Positions 58,447 through 64,000 of a DNA stretch of 64,000 nucleotides are shown in pieces. Source of the stretch: Cycas panzhihuaensis (Eukaryota > Cycadophyta). The translations under genes and the position numbers were made by a program. The notes under the pieces are model-generated. The model saw only the letters and a list, made by a program, of their open reading frames with translations, was not told the origin of the DNA and searched no databases. The DNA lies in the NCBI GenBank assembly GCA_023213395.1, contig CM041465.1, forward strand, positions 7,068,001-7,132,000, written 5' to 3'. Each line of letters opens with the position of its first letter. Position 1 is the first letter of the stretch.

Positions 58447-58881
58447 ATGAATGAAGAAAGTACTATTGATATTGATGAAAAGGTATGTCAAGTTATTGAC
58501 GAAGAAAGTATAAGTATTGATGAAACTACTATTAAACGTAAAGAGACGATAGTTGAATGCATGATTGAATCTAATAAGACTATTAAATATGTTGAAATTA
58601 ATAAACTAATTATTAGATGTGAAGAATCTACTTATGACTATAATCAAGAAATTAAAGTTTCTTTAGATGTTCCTATTTTAAAGGATATTAAATATGAATC
58701 TAATAATCCTATTAAAGATAAGTTTAGTGATTTATTTGTATCTATTGATTTAAGTTCAAGTGATGTTCTTATTTTGAGTATTGATTCAAGTTTGAAAAAT
58801 TTACAAGTTGATGAAGATTCTGCTCTAAAAGTTGAAGAAATTATTATTGAATATGTTGAACAAGAAGAAGAATTCATATAG
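58447..58881 (+). CDS. Acidic 144-residue open frame in Copia-4; function unknown
   Basis: An uninterrupted frame in an element where all other frames are broken. It begins MNEESTIDIDEKVCQ and is rich in Glu, Asp, Ile and Ser (for example TIDIDEK, EESISIDETT), with a Glu-rich end VEEIIIEYVEQEEEF. The preceding gag-like region is in the same phase, so the first Met may be internal and this could be the gag C-terminal part. I do not recognise a domain. Its openness may be chance favoured by few CAA/CAG/CGA codons. Confidence 0.45.
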   Translation: MNEESTIDIDEKVCQVIDEESISIDETTIKRKETIVECMIESNKTIKYVEINKLIIRCEESTYDYNQEIKVSLDVPILKDIKYESNNPIKDKFSDLFVSIDLSSSDVLILSIDSSLKNLQVDEDSALKVEEIIIEYVEQEEEFI

Positions 58882-59231
58882 GATGTTGATGTTCATTTTA
58901 TACATAATTCTAATGACAAATATGTTATATTTGAAGATGTGATTAAATACATGCTTGATGTAAAATTTGAAGATGTTGTTGATATTTATAAATATGGTTA
59001 CTTACAATATCTATATCAAAATCAAATTGGACCAACTCTAATGAAGAATCAAGATTTACACACCAAAATGAAGAATGTCAAGTTCAAGGATCATTACTTT
59101 CTAAAGCTACTACTGCAAAGACATCACTATAGGATTGAAGCTAAAGATCAAGTTAAAGACATTATCTTCAAAATATTTTCAAGGATAAGACATTGCAAAT
59201 TTAAATGACCCAAATGTACATTAAGAGAGAG
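58882..59231 (+). other. Copia-4 3' internal part and polypurine tract
   Basis: A further open stretch (58939-59208) continues in another frame, with MIKYMLDVKFEDVVDIYKYG and a basic end. I cannot assign it. TTAAGAGAGAG at 59221-59231 abuts the 3' LTR and is the probable polypurine tract. Confidence 0.5.
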
Positions 59232-59511
59232 TGTTAAAATATCTTGATTCATGCTTCATGAGGCATAATACTAATGCATATTTATGTAATTAATTTTATT
59301 ATGATATTGGTATTTTATGGTGAGTCCTATGTATAACCAAGTTGTATATTATAAATACACACTCAATGTATCATATGATAGCACTTGATGTAACAACGTT
59401 CTTATGGTGTTAATCAAAGTTAATGTACCTTAAGTATACTATTACGATCTTGGTGTTTTGTCTTTTTTTTTTTTTATTAATATTATTTTCTATAAATTTT
59501 ATTTTTCTACA
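59232..59511 (+). repeat. Copia-4 3' LTR
   Basis: It is 280 bp, TGTTAAAATATC...TTTTTCTACA, with canonical ends, followed by TATAT (59512-59516). Confidence 0.88.
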
Positions 59512-59516
59512 TATAT

Positions 59517-60565
59517 TTATAAATAGACCTCTTACCATCTTCTTGGTATCTAAGGCAAGCCATGTATTGGCTTTATCTCCACCTATGATACATAGTTTAG
59601 GTCCAAATATGTGGGTCATTCAAGACCTTTGAATCTAATTTTTTGGGCCTATCATGGCCTCAATAATGATTAAAACTTGCTTGATAACTTTGGGAATATA
59701 AAATAATAATTTTAGAAACTTATAGAAATAGTGATATCTAGCCATTCTTAGGGTCTATTTCCAAATCTATTTGATAATAAAACTTTGAACCATAAACTTG
59801 AAACCTAGCCATGTTGATTGATTCTTGCCCTCTTCCCTATATCTATTAAGTTATCTATAAGTTACTAGTATATTTCCTATGGCATTGATCATTCAAATTA
59901 ATAGAGGAAGTCGTAAGAACCCTAGTCATTCTCCTACAACCTAAACCATTCAAGACCAAGCCAACCATGTCTTAACCTATATTAGAATCTACCTTCTCGT
60001 ATAAACCAATAACACCATTAAGTATATCATGATCATTGAAGCTCTTACTATTACACTAGAAGTCCATAATATCCCCATCATGCTACTCTTAAATTCTTAA
60101 TTAGTTATTAAATAGCAAATTTAGATTTACTAAGTCTATTATCCTTAATTATATACTCTTGTTAATCTACCTAGGTCACAATATCTCAGTTCTTGTCCAT
60201 TGTAATCTAATACATTCCATAAAAGTAAAACACCAAAACTAATCAATTAGTTATCTTTATTCTTAATCATTATTTTCCACAAGGTGGTGCTTCTCCTTAG
60301 GGTTTCAAATCCCATCAACGAACTTGAGCCTTTGAGCTAGCTTCCTCTTTATAATCCCATCATATATCTAAAATGAAGGTAAAGTGCCTATTTCCAAAAT
60401 GAGGATAAACTATCTATCTCTAAATAAGGGTAAACTATCTAGCTCTAAAATAAGGGTAAACTACCTAGTGCTCTAACATAAGCTTAAACTACCCTATAAA
60501 TATGTAAAAATCAACCCTATTATAGTTATCTAAGGGGTAATTCCCTAGTGTCATCCTCAATTTAG
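59517..60565. other. Unassigned sequence between Copia-4 and the LINE, with short tandem repeats
   Basis: No gene seen. At about 60365-60490 a unit near TCTAAAATAAGGGTAAACTA is repeated four to five times at roughly 30-base spacing with mismatches (TTTCCAAAATGAGGATAAACTA, CTCTAAATAAGGGTAAACTA, CTCTAAAATAAGGGTAAACTA, CTCTAACATAAGCTTAAACTA). Confidence 0.6.
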
Positions 60566-61851
60566 ACCTTTCCTAGTTTAAAAGAGGAAACTTTCGACCT
60601 AACACCGGTGGTTATTGATAATAAAGTCAGACTAAAAATACCTTTAGCCCTTGTGGAAAGAACCAAGAAACTCTGGGAGAACTGCTTGGTTGGCAGATTC
60701 TCGGGACCTAGACCGGGTCTCGAGTCTATCAGAAGTTGGACGAGATCCAAATGGAAAATGGTGGGTTGTGTGGAAACAATAGCCATGCCCAAGGGTTATG
60801 TGCTGTTCAAATTCTCCTCATATGAAGACATGTCTAATATCCTGCTTAGGGCGCCTTGGATGTTCAGCAAGAAAGCGTTGTCCCTTAAGAAATGGCACAG
60901 GGATTTTGATCCCTCCACCCCCAAGATTAAACAAGCTCCTTTATGGATTTAACTCCTGGGTCTCCCATTACATCACTGGAACCCAGAAGTTTTCAAAGGA
61001 ATAGCGAAGGCGGTGGGCCCTCTTTTAGCTATTGATTCCGCGATGAAGAATAGGAGTAGGTTCATCAACGCTAGGATCTGTGCTCTAACTCGGCTCGACA
61101 AACCCCTTCTGGACGACATCTAGATGGATTTGCCGGAAGGTAGTTGGGTGCAGCTGTTGATTTATGAAATGGACCATATTAGATGCTCCACCTGCAGAAT
61201 ATTGGGGCACCTGCCCCAAAAATGCCTAGGGATTCAGGCCCCAACAGATGACAACAAGGGACTCCCAGATCCAAATCCCCAGGATAAGGTGGATAAGGTC
61301 CAAGTGGTGGATCCAGATATTGAAGGCATCATGGAGGAAGCTGGGATCCCTAGTGGGGACTTGGGTTTTGACCCTAATAAAGAGGATACGTTACTAGAGG
61401 AGGAAGAGCAATATGCTCAGGCGCCCTTGGTCCTAGGTAGCCAGACTAAAGAAACATGTTCAGGGGTCCCGTCTCCCACTCAAATTGTCACCAAGATACA
61501 TTCTATCCACCCTGATGCTCCTAGGGGCGAGATAGGCAAGTAGAGGGAAGGCTCGAGCTTTCCCCCTCTGCAGTGGATGATGTTGCTCCTAGTGAGAGGC
61601 AGACGGCAGGGGCAGAGGAATTAGTGCCCTCATTAGCAGATCTAGGGGAGTCAGTTCCAGGTCCAAATCCACAACTGATACTGACTCAGAAGAAGCAGTC
61701 GGATGTGGGTACTCAAAAGAAAGTAGGGAGGCTGCCTCTAAAGCTCCTAAGGGAGAAAGAAACGGCTACCCAAGTAGACCAAGGTAGCCAGAAAACCCTT
61801 AAAGATGCTTTCTCAGAAGGGCCTACCCTTAGATCCAAAGACCTGCAGTAA
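60566..61851 (+). pseudogene. LINE ORF1: DUF4283-like domain and zinc knuckle
   Basis: It starts near FPSLKEETFDLTPVV. The DUF4283-like domain shows LWENCLVGRFSGPRPGLESI, WKMVGCVETIAMPKGYVLFK, FSSYEDMSNILLRAPWMFSK and KKWHRDFDPS. LLGLPLHHWNPEVFKGIAKA follows after a stop at 60949 (TAA for a Gln). A CCHC knuckle CSTCRILGHLPQKC lies at about 61180-61225. The protein then becomes acidic. A frameshift near 61545 moves it into 61573-61851, which ends GSQKTLKDAFSEGPTLRSKD. In plant L1 elements this protein binds RNA and acts as a chaperone. A second stop (61121, TAG for Gln) also breaks it. Confidence 0.88.
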
Positions 61852-61901
61852 AGAGCCTCCAAAAGGAGAGCCTGCTGAAGTCTGGAAGAAAGGAAAAAGA
61901 G

Positions 61902-64000
61902 ATGAAATTAATATCTTAGAACATCAGGGGACTCAATGCCCCCTCGAAGCAGAGGATTTTAAAGGATATGCGTGACAAGCATGCTCCAGACCTAATATTC
62001 CTACAGGAAACCAAAATGAATAAGGAGAATGGCCAAAGGGTCAAAAATAAAATTTGGAAGACTGATGATAGCATTGAGATTGACTATGCCCAAGGAGTGG
62101 GGGGCTTAATGGTGCTATGGGATCCATCGTCATGGTTGGGAGAACTTTTCCTAGCGGAGGGATCCTTCTTATTAATTCAGCTAACCAATAAAAGCAACAA
62201 CATGTCATGGATTGCCACAAATGTTTACGCTCCAAATAATCAAGAGGCTAGGAAAAAACTCTGGGCTAAGCTGTTGGAGGCTCACAGAGATTGCCAACTA
62301 CCTTGGATGCTGGCAGGGGACTTCAACTCAGCTCTGACCCTGGGGGATAAGAGAGGCGGTTCTGGTCGATGGACTTCCAGTATGGGAGATTTCAGTGACT
62401 TCCTCCAGCAGGGGGGTCTGGAGGACGTGAAGCTCTGAGGGGCTTCATTTACCTGGTCAAATAAAAGACTAGGGAACGACCTAATCTAAATTAAATTAGA
62501 CCGGGTGCTGGCCAATTTTGACTAGTTGAGCTATTTTAGTGACTTTGCCCTTGAGATGCTTCCGAGGATCAGTTCTGGCCACTCTCCTCTTTTGCTTCAG
62601 TTTTTGGCTTCAGGTAAATTCGCTGGATCCCCCTTCAAGTTTAAGCTGATGTGGCTCCGTCACCCCGATCTTAGGAACAGGATCGTGGAGTGGTGGCAGA
62701 TCCAAATCAAAGGCCACGCTATGTATAGATTCTCGAAGAAGCTCGATTAGATCAAAAGACAAATCAAAGTCTGGAACAAGGAGGTCTTCCAAAACATTCA
62801 TGAGCAGAAGGATAAAGTCATCTTCGACTTGAAAGCTATAGAGGAAAGGATTAAGTGCACCGGCAGATCCTCTGAGATAGACAAGACAGAAAAGGAGCTA
62901 GTTGAGAAGTTGGACGAGATTCTCATCAGAGAAGAAATTCTCTGGAGACAAAAATCCAGGGCCCTTTGGTTGGCAGAAGGGGACAGGAACACGAAATTCT
63001 TTCACATGACTACAGTAAAGCATAGGGCTAGCAACAAAACCTCTAGCCTCCTTAAGGAGGACGGCTTGATTGTTAGCTCTATGGAGGGTATGAAGGAGTT
63101 GGCTAGAGATTACTTTAAGGATCTTTTCACCGAACCCCAGGACGGGGATTTGGACAGTAGGAAAGATTTCTTAAATAACATTCCTAGGCTGGTGAATGAA
63201 ACTCAAAATAAATAGTTGATTGCTTTGTTCACCCTTGAGGAAGTCAGGGCGGCCCTCTTTAGCATGAAGAAAGACAAAGCCCCGGGCCCTGATGGTTTCC
63301 CTCCAGGCTTTTTCTAGGAATATTGGGATATTATTCAAGGAGACCTTATGGAAGCTTTACAGGAATTCTACACAAATAAAAAGATCCTGCAGGAATGGCA
63401 GACCACTTTCCTTGTCCTCATCCCAAAGAAAGAAGGAGCGAAAAGGATGGAAGATTTTCATCCCATCAGTCTCTGCAATGTCAAATACAAGATTTTGACT
63501 AAGGTCCTGGTCAACAGACTTAAGAGCATCATGCCAAACATTATTTCCCACAACCAGGATGGGTTCCTTCGAGGTGACGATTCTGATGGTTACATTGTTA
63601 TCCATGAAACAATTCATTCCGCTGCTGCAAGAAAGGAGCCAACAATGCTAATCAAGATCGATCTCACGAAAGCCTTTGATAGGGTCTCCTGGGATTGCTT
63701 GCTTGACTGCCTAGAGGCTTTTGGCTTTGGTGATCTCTGGCGGACCTGGATTAAGCTGTGCATTGGGAATCCACATTTCTCCGTCATTATCAATGGTTCA
63801 TCCTCCAGGTTCTTCCCAGGATTTAGGGGTTTGAGGCAAGGCGACCCCCTCTCCCCCTTTTTATTTATCACGCTGGCTGAGCTGCTGGGTAGAACCTTGG
63901 AGTTGGCTAGGAGGCTTGGTTCTTTAACTGGGATTAAATCGACATCGGGGGTGGACAATGTGGTTCACCACCAATTTGTTGATGACAATATTCTCCTTGG
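61902..64000 (+). pseudogene. LINE ORF2: apurinic endonuclease-like and reverse transcriptase domains (C-terminus outside window)
   Basis: The endonuclease runs from MKLIS(stop)NIRGLN with PDLIFLQETKM (catalytic Glu), SWIATNVYAPNN, WMLAGDFNSAL (Asp, Asn), LDRVL and ISSGHSPLLL (SDH box as SGH). A helical linker holds REEILWRQKSRALWLAEGD and NTKFFH. RT follows: KAPGPDGFPPGFF, DFHPISLCNVKYKILTKVLV, IKIDLTKAFDRVSWDCL, GLRQGDPLSPFLF and FVDDNILL (catalytic FVDD) at the window edge. All of it lies in one frame over 2.1 kb with seven nonsense codons (61917, 62436, 62487, 62523, 62748, 63213, 63315) and no frameshift that I can see. Confidence 0.95.

Larger units (their letters stand above)
56112..59511 (+). 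mobile_element. Copia-4: short LTR retrotransposon without pol
   Basis: A 3.4-kb element with LTRs of 279 and 280 bp (56112-56390, 59232-59511), PBS TGGTATTAGAGA at 56391-56402, a purine tract (TTAAGAGAGAG) before the 3' LTR, and target duplications CATAT (56107-56111) and TATAT (59512-59516). The internal part has gag-like sequence only (58021-58880) and no protease, integrase or RT. The PBS type suggests copia affinity. The left LTR starts TATTAGAATAG, the right one TGTTAAAATATC, so the first TG has decayed. Confidence 0.85.
60566..64000 (+). mobile_element. L1-type LINE (non-LTR retrotransposon), cut by the window end
   Basis: ORF1 (60566-61851) and ORF2 (61902 to beyond 64000) lie on the + strand in the order usual for plant L1 elements. 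No LTRs. The sequence composition changes to a higher GC content than the AT-rich flank at about 60560. The 5' untranslated region is absent or not recognisable, because ORF1 sequence begins within some tens of bases of unrelated-looking DNA, so a 5' truncation is possible. The 3' end, poly-A tail and target duplication are outside the window. Confidence 0.92.

Overview
This window looks like intergenic plant nuclear DNA, almost certainly from a seed plant with a large genome. It consists almost entirely of decayed, nested retrotransposons: plant-type Ty1/copia and Ty3/gypsy elements with LTRs, primer-binding sites (PBS) of plant form (tRNA-iMet type TGGTATCAGAGC in the copia copies, a TGGCGACCATACTAGGGA type in the gypsy copies), and one plant L1-type LINE. 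I see no intact host gene, tRNA, rRNA or CRISPR array. The species cannot be read from the sequence. Old insertions and slow nonsense decay would suit a gymnosperm or another large plant genome, but that is a guess.

Layout. (1) Copia-0, + strand, is cut by the window start. Its integrase end (1-797) and its RT/RNase H (8410-10520) with 3' LTR are split by Copia-1 (798-8404, - strand, 421-bp LTRs, 5-bp target duplication AGAAC/AGAAT). Copia-1 has an unusually long leader with G/C homopolymers and a gene-like fragment. (2) Gypsy-A (11651-34240, - strand, about 3.1-kb LTRs, perfect CCATG target duplication) is a Tat/Ogre-like Ty3/gypsy element. Its 3' LTR is interrupted by a 5' fragment of a copia element, Copia-2 (13890-18306). 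(3) 34246-35985 is older sequence with a decayed plant-mobile-domain (PMD) reading frame. (4) Gypsy-B (35986-54827, - strand, 2.4-kb LTRs, target duplication ATCTT/GTCTT) is a relative of Gypsy-A without recognisable RT or integrase. Its 3' LTR holds Copia-3 (37520-41481, + strand, 333-bp LTRs, GTTTG target duplication). (5) Copia-4 (56112-59511, + strand, about 280-bp LTRs, CATAT/TATAT target duplication) is a short element without pol. (6) A LINE (60566 to the window end) has ORF1 with a DUF4283-like domain and zinc knuckle, and ORF2 with endonuclease and RT. ORF2 is in one unbroken frame apart from seven nonsense codons.

The most interesting content is in the two gypsy elements. Both carry, between the gag-pol part and the 3' LTR, (a) a reading frame antisense to the element whose product resembles the plant mobile domain of the MAIN/MAIL1 family, followed by low-complexity and coiled-coil sequence, and (b) a second RNase H that starts with its own Met (MALxIFT...GSRGNP) and is separate from the RNase H joined to RT. 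The order of (a) and (b) differs between the two elements. A third PMD copy, outside both, lies at 34290-35370.

Decay is strikingly uniform. Most reading frames keep their phase over kilobases, and the in-frame stops sit mainly where the family has Gln, Arg or Trp, as expected from C-to-T loss at methylated cytosines. Everything here is therefore best read as pseudogenic, and coding features are listed as pseudogenes unless uninterrupted.
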